Positions 36,701 through 44,269 of a DNA stretch of 64,000 bases are shown piece by piece. This DNA is from Flammeovirga pectinis (GTDB lineage Bacteria; Bacteroidota; Bacteroidia; Cytophagales; Flammeovirgaceae): contig NZ_CP034562.1 in NCBI RefSeq assembly GCF_003970675.1, forward strand, positions 3,401,001 through 3,465,000, written 5' to 3'. Position numbers and translations under genes: made by a program. Under the pieces are notes generated by a model, which had not been told where the DNA came from, ran no database searches, and saw only the letters and a program-made list of their open reading frames with translations. How positions within the stretch are numbered: the first letter of the stretch is position 1; each line of letters begins with the position of its first letter.

Positions 36701-37066
36701 GGTAATAAAGACATGAACAATATCCGTTTTGATAAAATTGAGAATAATTTTACCGTAAAAGATGGTGTCTTCTATATTCCTAGAATGGATATTAGCTCTA
36801 CAATTGGTCAGTTATATATTTCTGGAGAACAACACCTAGACATGAATATGGCATACATGGTAGAAGTTCCTTTTAAACTTGTTCGTTCTGTAGCTTGGAA
36901 TACCTTAACTGGTGGAGGCAAAAAGAAAAAAGAAGGAGAAGAGGATGAAATTCAGAAAGATGAAGGAGGAAAATATGTTGCCGTTAGAATTGAAGGTAAC
37001 ATAGATGATTATAGTATTAAACTAGGTAAAGGGAAGAAAAATAAGAAAGATAAAAAAGGTAAATAA
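33794..37066 (+). CDS. AsmA-like family protein
   Basis: A 1,090-residue protein starting at GTG (33794) with one N-terminal hydrophobic helix (about residues 13-35), a long region of beta repeats, and an AsmA C-terminal-like domain (about 780-1040). It ends in a basic Lys-rich tail. AsmA-like proteins form long hydrophobic grooves; related proteins such as TamB and YhdP move phospholipids between membranes, and this one probably spans the periplasm. Acidic Glu/Asp stretches interrupt the repeats at about 145-165 and 805-820. It is the only plus-strand gene here, divergent from the ABC operon (184-base gap) and followed by a terminator. Confidence 0.85.
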   Translation: MKDQTPIGKKALKLVGYLIGTIVLISLLAVLLFYANRDKIKAKVIEVVNQEQNGDLQIGQIGIAPFEDFPNFTLQLEDIVYHEKKPALRQEEDKPIAALGNFFVSINIVKLIGGNVHVGAVKLEDGEVNLRAYKDSTINIINALGIDLSDTTKVDEPADTTKKAPPAFALQLDEFTLKNIKITAYNGLTEVGTGMQIHQITTSLGYNKDEIKNHLLVNVELLGILKDEKILWPNKHLELTSDLRFDRKKKFINIDTCDMSIEGAEFSLSGTADIPNEMFLDLDIHASQKDLNIINLIANGKLDVEKLKANYSSTLGGLEFDAKIIGKSAATLPKVMADVKLDKFTLKSLKTPYAIQDFSFEAHLNTGDSTDFSQLTFDLNKFNLETTNGFMRGKLGVSNGIKQPHLDLQWEADMELDNLNDLLTNVPIDSLRGRLEFQADIEYDIDIEKRKFLNVKNAEQKIALKLKDIALRHTETGISPREINGIFYIWDNHLGVRNLSAKVDGSDFKFNGNIDNLLFYALGYNTDIVADIKLESKNLLVKELLQYTDSANADLADNLHDIIIDFTLNTTTKGLNDYKLLPYGTLKINNLQTHFDKFQPIHNVKGVMGITKKHLGIKRLSGNIGKSDFTFVGGFEDYDGLFYKDSTITIKSGFNIKSNSMRVVDFFTYGDSLLVPKSFENEKMNNFQISGGVDIVNQELFSGKKVPNFRLWMKGLKWRLSISPLLFRNFKFEVVKKDNDIYLNDFTGKVGQSDMTFNAQLYNVTDSTRKNFNGKFQVDAKMLNFNEILKLVVPEESYAESSASRAETIEEEEPVDIFAIKYPNLELDVKVKRMKLMEMDIKNFKGKVRTSSDQTISLDKVKVRLGDIGGMELSGLANLQDPKNVILDGSATLKNVDLSQVDINVEYEDDVINVSKNFNGILNSTMTAKAHIKDNLSIDISKTTAEINMTLEDGRIMDFAPLSAMATYFGNKDMNNIRFDKIENNFTVKDGVFYIPRMDISSTIGQLYISGEQHLDMNMAYMVEVPFKLVRSVAWNTLTGGGKKKKEGEEDEIQKDEGGKYVAVRIEGNIDDYSIKLGKGKKNKKDKKGK

Positions 37067-37107
37067 TTACTGTCTGATCAAAATTATTTCTGTCTAGTTA
37101 AAGACAT

Positions 37108-37145
37108 AAAAAAGCCGTCAATAATCTATTGGCGGCTTTTTGTCT
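37108..37145 (+). terminator. Terminator after the AsmA-like gene
   Basis: The arms AAAAAGCCGTCAATA and TATTGGCGGCTTTTT (one T-G pair) lie around a 3-base loop and are followed by TGTCTTT, 41 bases after the stop at 37066. Confidence 0.85.
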
Positions 37146-37275
37146 TTATTTACACTAAATCATTTTTCTACTACTAAAAATGATTATCTACACTACTTTA
37201 AATTCATCTGTCTTAGACCCTTATATATCTACAAAACAGATGTATAAGGATTATAAATAGTTTGCTTGTTCGTAA

Positions 37276-38832
37276 TTAATTATGACTTTTGCTAGATGAT
37301 TCTGTTTGTTCCATCATCATCTCAACAATTTGGTCAACGGAGAAAGAGGCTGCTTTCTGTTTAGGAGGATAAGTAATCAATGTCTGTAAGAATTGAGAAA
37401 CCTCATCTTGAGCCATATAGATATACGGTACAATATCTACGTACCAATTCCAATATCCATTAGATTCTAAATCAGCTCTTTCATAAGGATCCATTCTTAA
37501 ATTAAATATTTTAGGTATTCTAAGTGGAATAAATGGCTCAGTCCATACTTGCATTGTATGTGCTCTTTGTTCCATAAATACTACTTTCCAATCTCCCATT
37601 CTGATACCCGTTAAGTCTGCATCGTCAGAGAAATATAAAAATTGTTTTCTAGGCGACTCTTCTTTACCAGCTAAATGCGCTACCATATCGTAGCCATCTA
37701 AATGGGCTTTAAACTCTTTGCCACTTGCTTTTACACCACCTTTTAAAAGATCTTTTTTAATATGGTCGTTTCCTGCATAATGTAAAATAGTTGGTACCCA
37801 ATCTAAATGAGAAATCATGTCGTTAGATATTTTCCCTTCTTGAATATGACCTGGGTACTTTACTAAACAAGGAACTCTATAAGCACCTTCCCAGTTGGTA
37901 TTTTTTTCACCTCTAAAAGGTGTAACTGCAGCATCTGGAAATGTATTATAATGTGGTCCGTTATCAGTAGAATACATTACAAATGTATTTTCTTCTATAC
38001 CAAGATCTTCTATAAAATCTAACAACTCACCAATAACACTATCATGCGCTTGCATGGCATCCGCATAAAAACCCTGTCCCGTCTTTCCTGCTTCTTCTTT
38101 AGTGATATGCGTTTTAAAGTGCATTCTTGTTGTATTAAACCATACAAAGAAGGGTTTATCGGTAGAAACTTGGCTTTTAATAAATACTTTAGTTGCGTCT
38201 AAAATTTCATTATCTATAGTTTCCATTCTCTTTTTTGTAAGAGGGCCTGTATCAGAAATACGACCATCTGCATAAGAATGAATAACACCTCTTGGTCCAA
38301 ATTTCTTCTTGAATTCGGGGTCTTTAGGATAATATGGAGATTCTGGTTCTTCTTCTGCATTTAAATGGTACAGATTACCATAAAACTCATCAAATCCATG
38401 GTTTGTAGGCAAATCTACATCTCTGTCTCCAAAATGATTTTTACCAAACTGCCCTGTCGCATAACCCTCCGCTTTTAATAGCTCTGCAATAGTTGGTGTA
38501 TCGTCTGTTAAACCCTTATTTGCTCCAGGAAGGCCAACCTTAGTCATACCTGTTCTTAAACCAGATTGTCCAGTAACAAAAGATGATCTACCAGCCGTAC
38601 AAGATTGTTCACCATAGTAATCAGTAAACTTCATTCCTTCGTTTGCAATTTTATCAATATTTGGAGTAGAGTACCCCATCATGCCATTATTCCATGTAGA
38701 AAGATTGTACATTCCTATGTCATCACCCCACATAATTAAGAAATTAGGCTTCTTATTTTTTGCCTCTATAGTTGAAGTAAAAAGTAAAGTACAAAGTAGC
38801 AACTTTGATAATAACTGTATTTTTCTTTTCAT
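37276..38832 (-). CDS. Type I (formylglycine) sulfatase, secreted
   Basis: A 518-residue arylsulfatase-type enzyme with a signal peptide (about 1-24). The formylglycine motif C-T-A-G-R is at about residues 81-85, preceded by Q-S; metal-site motifs W-G-D-D-I-G (about 36-41) and S-T-D-N-G-P-H (about 288-294) are present. Such enzymes hydrolyse sulfate esters and require conversion of the Cys by a sulfatase-maturating enzyme, not seen in this window. The substrate is unclear; in marine Bacteroidota many cut sulfated algal glycans. It is divergent from the AraC-type regulator (gap 98 bases), which probably controls it. Two imperfect stem-loops (37158-37185 and 37221-37249) lie between it and the AsmA gene. 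Confidence 0.92.
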   Translation of the reverse strand: MKRKIQLLSKLLLCTLLFTSTIEAKNKKPNFLIMWGDDIGMYNLSTWNNGMMGYSTPNIDKIANEGMKFTDYYGEQSCTAGRSSFVTGQSGLRTGMTKVGLPGANKGLTDDTPTIAELLKAEGYATGQFGKNHFGDRDVDLPTNHGFDEFYGNLYHLNAEEEPESPYYPKDPEFKKKFGPRGVIHSYADGRISDTGPLTKKRMETIDNEILDATKVFIKSQVSTDKPFFVWFNTTRMHFKTHITKEEAGKTGQGFYADAMQAHDSVIGELLDFIEDLGIEENTFVMYSTDNGPHYNTFPDAAVTPFRGEKNTNWEGAYRVPCLVKYPGHIQEGKISNDMISHLDWVPTILHYAGNDHIKKDLLKGGVKASGKEFKAHLDGYDMVAHLAGKEESPRKQFLYFSDDADLTGIRMGDWKVVFMEQRAHTMQVWTEPFIPLRIPKIFNLRMDPYERADLESNGYWNWYVDIVPYIYMAQDEVSQFLQTLITYPPKQKAASFSVDQIVEMMMEQTESSSKSHN

Positions 38833-38930
38833 ACCTAATGTAATTATTCGTTCTATTTGTTTTTTGTTGATACAAATTTGACGTAATTACAAGGGTTTTT
38901 ATATATGAAAAAGACATAAAAATACTCCAA

Positions 38931-39926
38931 ATGGACATTTCTGCGTCAGGTAATGATTATGATGATATATTCTCGAATTTAAAGCAACAGTTTAATGCTG
39001 CTGGGGATTCTGATTTTGTAATGACTATCGATTCCGAAGTTGGAAAACTTAGATGCCTACAAATGAACTTTCCGATCGGCTTAGAGATTATCTACCTTTC
39101 TGGTAAAATAAATGAAGATTTAAATATTTTTAGAGAAGAACAAATTTCGGGAGAGAAATTAGTATTTACAGGAACAATTAACCTAGACTTACAAGTAACA
39201 CATAAGGGAGTCAACAATATAACTGACAACTACAAAAAAGGTAATCTACTGATAAACAATAACTTTTTTGGATTTTCAGGTACTTTCAAAAAAAACATTC
39301 CCACAAGTTTATTAAGTATTCGAATGGGGAAAGTTTTTCTTCAAAAAGTAATTTCTCATCTCGATAAAGAAATAGAGAGTGCCATTGATCCTGAAAATCC
39401 TGTAATTTTTATGGAGCGCCTTACTCCTCCACTTTTTAAAGTAATGAGTGAAATTGAAGCTTCAATGCCTATTGAAGAACCTTATCTAAATATGTATTTA
39501 ACTTCTAAAGCAATAGAGTTTCTTACATTTTCTTTACAATTGATTAATCAATCCGACCAAACTTTAATAAAAAAGAAGATTACAAAAGATCAGCTTCAAA
39601 TAGCTTTAAAAATTAGAGATCTTATACTAAACAACATGGATGCTCCTTTAACTATTCCAGAATTAAGTAAGGAAATAGGAATTAGTCCAACACTTGCTAA
39701 AACTATTTTTAATCAGGCATTTGGATTACCTATTTATGGTTTTTATCAATCTAGAAGAATGGAACAAGCAAAAGAATTATTAGACGAAGGTGAATTATCT
39801 ATTAAAGATATCGCATTTGATATTGGTTACTCAAATGTTAGTCATTTTACTAGGTCATTTAGAAAAAAATATGGAATCAACCCTAAACAATATGCTATGC
39901 GTATAAAAAATCAACAGCTTAAATAG
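38931..39926 (+). CDS. AraC-family transcriptional regulator
   Basis: A 331-residue regulator with an N-terminal sensory part (about residues 1-215) and a C-terminal AraC DNA-binding domain with two helix-turn-helices (about 225-325). The latter ends in the family signature I-A-F-D-I-G-Y-S-N-V-S-H-F-T-R-S-F-R-K-K-Y-G-I-N-P, recognisable from the family's A-x-x-x-G-Y-x-x-x-S-x-F-x-R-x-F-K. The ligand domain shows no clear cupin motif. It is divergent from the sulfatase, so control of that gene is likely. Its stop overlaps the convergent GNAT gene by 8 bases. Confidence 0.9.
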   Translation: MDISASGNDYDDIFSNLKQQFNAAGDSDFVMTIDSEVGKLRCLQMNFPIGLEIIYLSGKINEDLNIFREEQISGEKLVFTGTINLDLQVTHKGVNNITDNYKKGNLLINNNFFGFSGTFKKNIPTSLLSIRMGKVFLQKVISHLDKEIESAIDPENPVIFMERLTPPLFKVMSEIEASMPIEEPYLNMYLTSKAIEFLTFSLQLINQSDQTLIKKKITKDQLQIALKIRDLILNNMDAPLTIPELSKEIGISPTLAKTIFNQAFGLPIYGFYQSRRMEQAKELLDEGELSIKDIAFDIGYSNVSHFTRSFRKKYGINPKQYAMRIKNQQLK

Positions 39927-40422
39927 ATTTAGAAGAATATTTAAACTTTTTTAGGGCTACTCCTTCATTATCTTTAAAATCAAGAAAATATTTTAACCCC
40001 AATTTTAAAGCAATCTTTTCAGAAGGAATATTACCATATTCTACTACTGCATAAATAGGATCTATTTTCCATTCGTTTACCCCAAAATCAAAAACTCTTT
40101 GTGCAGCTTCAAAAGCAAAACCTTTACCCCTACATTTTTCACTTAAAATCCATCCAATTTGAATATCCTCTGAATCTGGCATTGAATTCAAATTTAAAAG
40201 TCCTACAAACTCATTAGATTCAATAACTCTTGCTACCCATAAGTAACCTTTATTTGCTTTTATCTCATCAATTTTTCTATGTAAATAAGCAATGTGTTCT
40301 ACCTCTGAGAATGATTGTAATGGTGCTATAAACTTAAATATATCTTTCTCTTTAAACATTAATAAAACTTCTGCAAAATCAGTCGATGCTATATGTTCTA
40401 ATTGTAATCTATCAGTTCTCAT
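39919..40422 (-). CDS. GNAT-family acetyltransferase (RimJ/RimL-like)
   Basis: A 167-residue N-acetyltransferase. The start T-D-R-L-Q-L matches the RimJ/RimL type, the acetyl-CoA-binding segment is I-G-W-I-L-S-E-K-C-R-G-K-G-F-A-F-E-A (about 88-105), and the later E-K-I-A-L-K-L-G-L-K is the family's C-terminal element. The substrate, probably a protein N-terminus or small amine, cannot be told. Its 3' end overlaps the AraC gene by 8 bases in the convergent direction, so transcription must terminate beyond that overlap. Confidence 0.85.
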   Translation of the reverse strand: MRTDRLQLEHIASTDFAEVLLMFKEKDIFKFIAPLQSFSEVEHIAYLHRKIDEIKANKGYLWVARVIESNEFVGLLNLNSMPDSEDIQIGWILSEKCRGKGFAFEAAQRVFDFGVNEWKIDPIYAVVEYGNIPSEKIALKLGLKYFLDFKDNEGVALKKFKYSSKSI

Positions 40423-40514
40423 TATTTGTTTTTAGTATTTTCTTATCTAAACAGAGTTCTATTATTCTAGAATTGTTTATGAATATAGTTAATAGATTTT
40501 AAATAAATAAAAAC

Positions 40515-40530
40515 ATTCGAACGATTGAAT
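40515..40530. promoter_or_regulatory. Near-palindromic motif, copy 1
   Basis: ATTCGAACGATTGAAT contains the complement of TCAATCGTTCGA, which recurs at 44227 and 61074 with a weaker copy at 58539. It lies 54 bases upstream of the 44-residue gene and 93 bases upstream of the GNAT gene. Binding-site nature is an inference from repetition and position. Confidence 0.45.
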
Positions 40531-40583
40531 AGAGATCACCGTATAACAAAACAACTTATTTTCAATTATAACTTACTATACTT

Positions 40584-40718
40584 ATGAAAGCCGTATTAAA
40601 TAATTGTTCCAAAGCATTAATTATTAGTGTTAAAGTTTTAGCCTTATCTGTATTTTTAATGCCTTTTGGAAAAAATCCTGAAAAGAGTGGGCATTGCACT
40701 ACGAAAGACATCAATTAA
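40584..40718 (+). CDS. Small hydrophobic peptide, 44 residues
   Basis: An ATG at 40584 opens 44 codons to TAA at 40716. Residues about 11-28 are strongly hydrophobic (A-L-I-I-S-V-K-V-L-A-L-S-V-F-L) and the rest is polar with two Cys. The frame lies between a repeated regulatory motif (40515-40530) and a strong terminator (40753-40782), so it looks like a complete short transcription unit. A small membrane peptide is the simplest reading; a small RNA that happens to hold an open frame is the alternative. No homologue was recognised. Confidence 0.45.
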   Translation: MKAVLNNCSKALIISVKVLALSVFLMPFGKNPEKSGHCTTKDIN

Positions 40719-40752
40719 TAAGTTTTCTTTCCCTATTTACAGCGTTCTATTG

Positions 40753-40782
40753 GCCACCAATAAATTGGTGGCGTTTTTATTT
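40753..40782 (+). terminator. Terminator after the small-peptide gene
   Basis: The perfect stem GCCACCAAT / ATTGGTGGC with loop AA (inner A-T pairs open) is followed by GTTTTTATTT. It lies 34 bases after the small gene's stop and before the promoter box at 40824. Confidence 0.85.
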
Positions 40783-40823
40783 CTACATTTAAGTTTTTTT
40801 AAGGATTTGAAGAACTGATTTTG

Positions 40824-40831
40824 TACATTTG
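40824..40831 (+). promoter_or_regulatory. Likely -7 promoter box for the barrel gene at 40884
   Basis: TACATTTG fits TAnnTTTG. The expected start near 40838 leaves a leader of about 46 bases to the GTG at 40884. No TTTG box is at the correct distance upstream, so the promoter is incomplete. Confidence 0.4.
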
Positions 40832-40883
40832 TCATACACATTATCCTACTACATTTTCTAACCTTCAAATCAAATTTCATTCT

Positions 40884-42035
40884 GTGAAAAAACTTATATT
40901 TACACTTTCCTTATTCTTTACTTTACATGTGGGGTACAGCCAAAGTATGTTTCAAAAGTACTTTGTAGATTCTACTGATAATGCTATTGATGTAAGTAAT
41001 TTTCTTAATGCCGGTTTTGGTTTCTTACCTGTTCCAATGGTAATTACAGAACCAGCAGTTGGGTTTGGAGGAGGACTAGCAGGAGTTTATTTCCATGGTC
41101 AAAAAAAGAAAGAAGTTACTACAGATTCAACAAAATCTTTTGATAATAATAAAGATCTACCTCCAATATTAACAGCTGCAGCAGCTATGTATACATCTAA
41201 TGGTACATGGGTGACTATGCTTGCACATCAAGGTTCTTACCATAATGATAGGTTTAGATATACTGGTGCTATTGGTTATATGTCTATTAATTTAAAATAT
41301 TATGGAGGGCAAGGACTAGAAGCTGGAGAGTACTCTTTTAACATGAAAGGGTTTCTTACCTTTCAGGAATTTCTTTTTAGAATAAATAAAAATGTCCCAT
41401 TCTTTATGGGGTTAAATTATCTCTATTTTAATAATAACGTCACTTTTGATGATCAAACTGCTGAAACAGAACCTTTACAAGCAGAAACAAACTTAGGAGG
41501 TATGAACGTTGTTACCATGTGGGACAACAGAAACAATACTTTTACTCCTACAAAAGGGATTATGAGTGTAACTGAATTTGGTATTTTTGATCAGGCATTA
41601 GGTGGCGATAATGATTATATGAATTTCAGTCATCGTACCTATTTTTATCAACCAATTATTAAAGAAAAACTCTTTTCTGGTTTCAGGCTAAATTACGAAG
41701 CAAAATGGGGTGATTATGTTCCTTTTTATGAGTTACCATTTGTTACACTAAGAGGTATTCCTGCATTAAGGTATCAAGATCATAACGCACTTGTTGGAGA
41801 AACCGAATGGAGATGGCAAGTTTTTAAAAGATGGAGTGCTGTTGGCTTTGTTGGTGTAGGTTATACTGCTCCTAAAATTCAGGACTTTAATTTTAACCAA
41901 TCTAGAGTAGCTGGAGGGTTAGGTTTTAGATATCTAGTTGCTAGTGATTATGGATTACATGCAGGTATTGATGTTGCTAAAGGACCTGAAATTTGGGCTT
42001 GGTATCTTACTATTGGGAGTAATTGGTTTAGATAA
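40884..42035 (+). CDS. BamA/TamA-like outer membrane barrel without POTRA domains
   Basis: From the GTG at 40884 the product is 383 residues with a signal peptide ending near residue 20. The remainder is amphipathic beta strands ending in aromatic residues (N-W-F-R), as in outer-membrane barrels. Recognisable Omp85 C-terminal features are the D-N-R-x-N-x-x-x-P-x-x-G strand (about 215-228) and L-R-G near residue 295. The POTRA domains of BamA/TamA are absent. Another POTRA-less barrel of the same pattern lies at 44270. A TTG-started extension to 40821 overlaps the likely promoter and is rejected. Its function is unknown. Confidence 0.75.
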   Translation: MKKLIFTLSLFFTLHVGYSQSMFQKYFVDSTDNAIDVSNFLNAGFGFLPVPMVITEPAVGFGGGLAGVYFHGQKKKEVTTDSTKSFDNNKDLPPILTAAAAMYTSNGTWVTMLAHQGSYHNDRFRYTGAIGYMSINLKYYGGQGLEAGEYSFNMKGFLTFQEFLFRINKNVPFFMGLNYLYFNNNVTFDDQTAETEPLQAETNLGGMNVVTMWDNRNNTFTPTKGIMSVTEFGIFDQALGGDNDYMNFSHRTYFYQPIIKEKLFSGFRLNYEAKWGDYVPFYELPFVTLRGIPALRYQDHNALVGETEWRWQVFKRWSAVGFVGVGYTAPKIQDFNFNQSRVAGGLGFRYLVASDYGLHAGIDVAKGPEIWAWYLTIGSNWFR

Positions 42036-42088
42036 AAAATCCCCATTGAAATTAATCAATGAGGATTCATAAAATACTAACACATCAT

Positions 42089-43459
42089 TTACTCTGTAAT
42101 AAATAATAACTGACCAATTGTTGATGTTACAGTAGCCTCTTGATTTTTAAATTCAAGTAGGAAACCTGTTCCTTCATCATGCGTTGAATTTTCTACTGCT
42201 GCATTAATTTGTCCATCAACAATTTTTAAAATTCTTAAACCAAATTTTTGATTTATATCAGAATCATCTATTATTTCTGCTTTTCCTTCTGCTGTAATCA
42301 CATACGTATTTTCTGGAGTTAAATCTAATAAATCACCTTTAGCAGGTTCACTACCATATTTAATATACAAACCTTCACTATTAGAAACTGCTCCCATCTC
42401 ATCTCCAATATAAATAAACGATTCTCCGTTTATTGTTACTTTTCTTGCTTTAGATTCGCTTGTTAAAGGACCACTGTTAGAGCTATTAAAAATAACATGA
42501 TCCGATGCAGAACCTTCACCATCTGTTGTTAAAGAAGTTTCTTCTTTTTCTCTATTAAAAGCGATCTCTGATACTTCAACTTCGACTGCTTCAGAACCAA
42601 TATTCTTAAAGTACACAATATAAGTTCCATCTTCAGATCTACTGATCTCTGTTAAATCCATATTATTAGTAACACCAACGGTAGTAAAATCAGTGTCTAG
42701 GTAACCTTCTAAATTATTTGATTTACTTTGAACAGTAAATGTATTTATATCGCCACCAAATTGAATTGTAGGATTATTATTTACGTGCGTTGTAAATTCT
42801 ATAGTATAAACACTTTCTTTGTCGTATTTATCTAAGAATCTAATTTTGGCAAAATATTCTGACGAAGAAGCAAGGTTTTTAAGTAGTAACTTCTCACTTA
42901 CATCAAATTCTTCTTCTACTTTTGGAGCTCCTATTTCTAAACCTCTAGAAGGGCTTAGTAAGTTTGTAAATTCAGCATCTGTTGCTAAAGTTACATACAT
43001 ACTTTTCACTTGCTCAATAGAAGACCCATTGATATAATTCCAAAATAATTCGGTATCCCAAGCTCCATAATTGGTTTGAGAGAATTGAATTTGAATACCT
43101 CCTTCATTTACATCATCTCCAATAGTAATCGATTCTGTAACTGATGATACTTCTTGGTCTGTATCTAAATCCAATATTTTTAATGTAACAGAATACTGAT
43201 CAGGCGATGTATAATTATGCGATAAAGTAGCATTATTGTTTATTTCAGGATCTTCACCATCTCCCCAAGTCCATTGGTAATTTACATTAGTAGGAGCATC
43301 TAAAGAGCTATTATCTACTATTAATTCCAATGTTTCATGATCTATTGTATTTACAGTAAATTCAGCTTTAGGTTGTAAAGCTACTTCTGGATCATCATTA
43401 CCACATGAAGTAAATAATGATATCAATACTGCGATAGAAATATATAATAAATTTTTCAT
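42089..43459 (-). CDS. PKD-domain lipoprotein
   Basis: A 456-residue lipoprotein (lipobox FTSC, Cys about 19). A PKD domain covers about residues 30-115 with the hallmark W-T-W-G-D-G-E and Y-S-V-T-L-K-I. A fibronectin-like stretch follows (about 120-225), and the rest is beta-rich and unassigned. Such surface lipoproteins in Bacteroidota often bind glycans or help in adhesion, but nothing here fixes a ligand. It lies in a region of envelope genes, and an inverted repeat is found in its leader. It ends 53 bases from the convergent barrel gene. Confidence 0.72.
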   Translation of the reverse strand: MKNLLYISIAVLISLFTSCGNDDPEVALQPKAEFTVNTIDHETLELIVDNSSLDAPTNVNYQWTWGDGEDPEINNNATLSHNYTSPDQYSVTLKILDLDTDQEVSSVTESITIGDDVNEGGIQIQFSQTNYGAWDTELFWNYINGSSIEQVKSMYVTLATDAEFTNLLSPSRGLEIGAPKVEEEFDVSEKLLLKNLASSSEYFAKIRFLDKYDKESVYTIEFTTHVNNNPTIQFGGDINTFTVQSKSNNLEGYLDTDFTTVGVTNNMDLTEISRSEDGTYIVYFKNIGSEAVEVEVSEIAFNREKEETSLTTDGEGSASDHVIFNSSNSGPLTSESKARKVTINGESFIYIGDEMGAVSNSEGLYIKYGSEPAKGDLLDLTPENTYVITAEGKAEIIDDSDINQKFGLRILKIVDGQINAAVENSTHDEGTGFLLEFKNQEATVTSTIGQLLFITE

Positions 43460-43477
43460 TGATGTATGATAATTTTT

Positions 43478-43522
43478 TCAACTTATTTTGACTTTATCAA
43501 CGATAACAAAGTAAAATAAGTT
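43478..43522. repeat. Inverted repeat in the leader of the PKD lipoprotein gene
   Basis: The arm CAACTTATTTT at 43478-43488 and its complement at 43512-43522 are perfect over 11 bases, with further partial pairing inside. The inner arm ends 19 bases before the ATG at 43459. The same 11-mer occurs at 40552-40562 upstream of the small-peptide gene. It could be a leader hairpin or a regulator site. Confidence 0.4.
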
Positions 43523-43645
43523 GTTTAATATCAACCAATATTTATTAGTAAAATGAAAATAGACTACTAAAACTATCAAAATACACCTATAAACTATCAA
43601 AAACAGACTTTTAATATATTACCAAACAATCGTTAATTGTCAAAT

Positions 43646-43680
43646 AAAAAAACTCTTAAGGGGTTACTTAAGAGTTTTTC
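43646..43680. terminator. Terminator after the lipoprotein gene at 43683
   Basis: A stem of ACTCTTAAG and CTTAAGAGT with loop GGGTTA, with T runs on both strands. It lies 3 bases after the stop on the minus strand. Confidence 0.82.
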
Positions 43681-43682
43681 TA

Positions 43683-44153
43683 TTATTTCTTTGCTAAGAC
43701 TTTTATCCTTAAATCTTGATTTTTATAATCATTCTTTTCATCTAACACACTAAAAGAAACAATGTATTCTCCCGTCTCTAGTTTATTTAATAGTTTTTTA
43801 GGAAAATGAATTTTCACTTCATCATTTCCTTTTACATTTAAGTAATGTTTACCTTTTAATAGAATATCATGTACTTGTTCTTCAAAAGCAGACCTTGTTT
43901 TTCTTGCTAGATTAATATGAAGAAAATCATTTTCAAAAGGAACCGAAACATCTAAAGTCGAAATTTTACCCGGCACATAAATAGTTGTTACTAATTCTGT
44001 CGTAAAGTTACCTTGTGCTGCAGAGGGAGCACTACCAGCAGAGAATTCAAAAGTAGTTGACTTTGGAATAACATCGTCTATACTTCTTCCTCCACAAGAG
44101 AACATAAATGATATAAAGAATAAGCTTATTAAAAATTGAAGTGACTTTTTCAT
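43683..44153 (-). CDS. Lipoprotein of unknown function
   Basis: A 156-residue lipoprotein (hydrophobic start, lipobox FSC, Cys about 20). The mature part is beta-rich with a central basic segment (K-G-K-H-Y-L-N-V-K-G-N) and ends in A-K-K. No family was recognised. A copy of the repeated TCAATCGTTCGA motif lies 73 bases upstream. It may be co-regulated with other genes bearing that motif; this is inference. Confidence 0.65.
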   Translation of the reverse strand: MKKSLQFLISLFFISFMFSCGGRSIDDVIPKSTTFEFSAGSAPSAAQGNFTTELVTTIYVPGKISTLDVSVPFENDFLHINLARKTRSAFEEQVHDILLKGKHYLNVKGNDEVKIHFPKKLLNKLETGEYIVSFSVLDEKNDYKNQDLRIKVLAKK

Positions 44154-44226
44154 GATTGTAAATCTTTAGTAGAAAGTAATTATTGAATAGTAATTCTATC
44201 AGTAATACTAAAAACGCAAACATCAA

Positions 44227-44240
44227 TCAATCGTTCGATT
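44227..44240. promoter_or_regulatory. Near-palindromic motif, copy 2
   Basis: TCAATCGTTCGATT is identical to the copy at 61074. Seen from the lipoprotein gene (start 44153) it reads AATCGAACGATTGA, as in copy 1 relative to its gene. It lies between that start and the stop of the barrel gene at 44270. Confidence 0.45.
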
Positions 44241-44269
44241 TATTTAGTTTTATTAAAAAAAACATTCGA

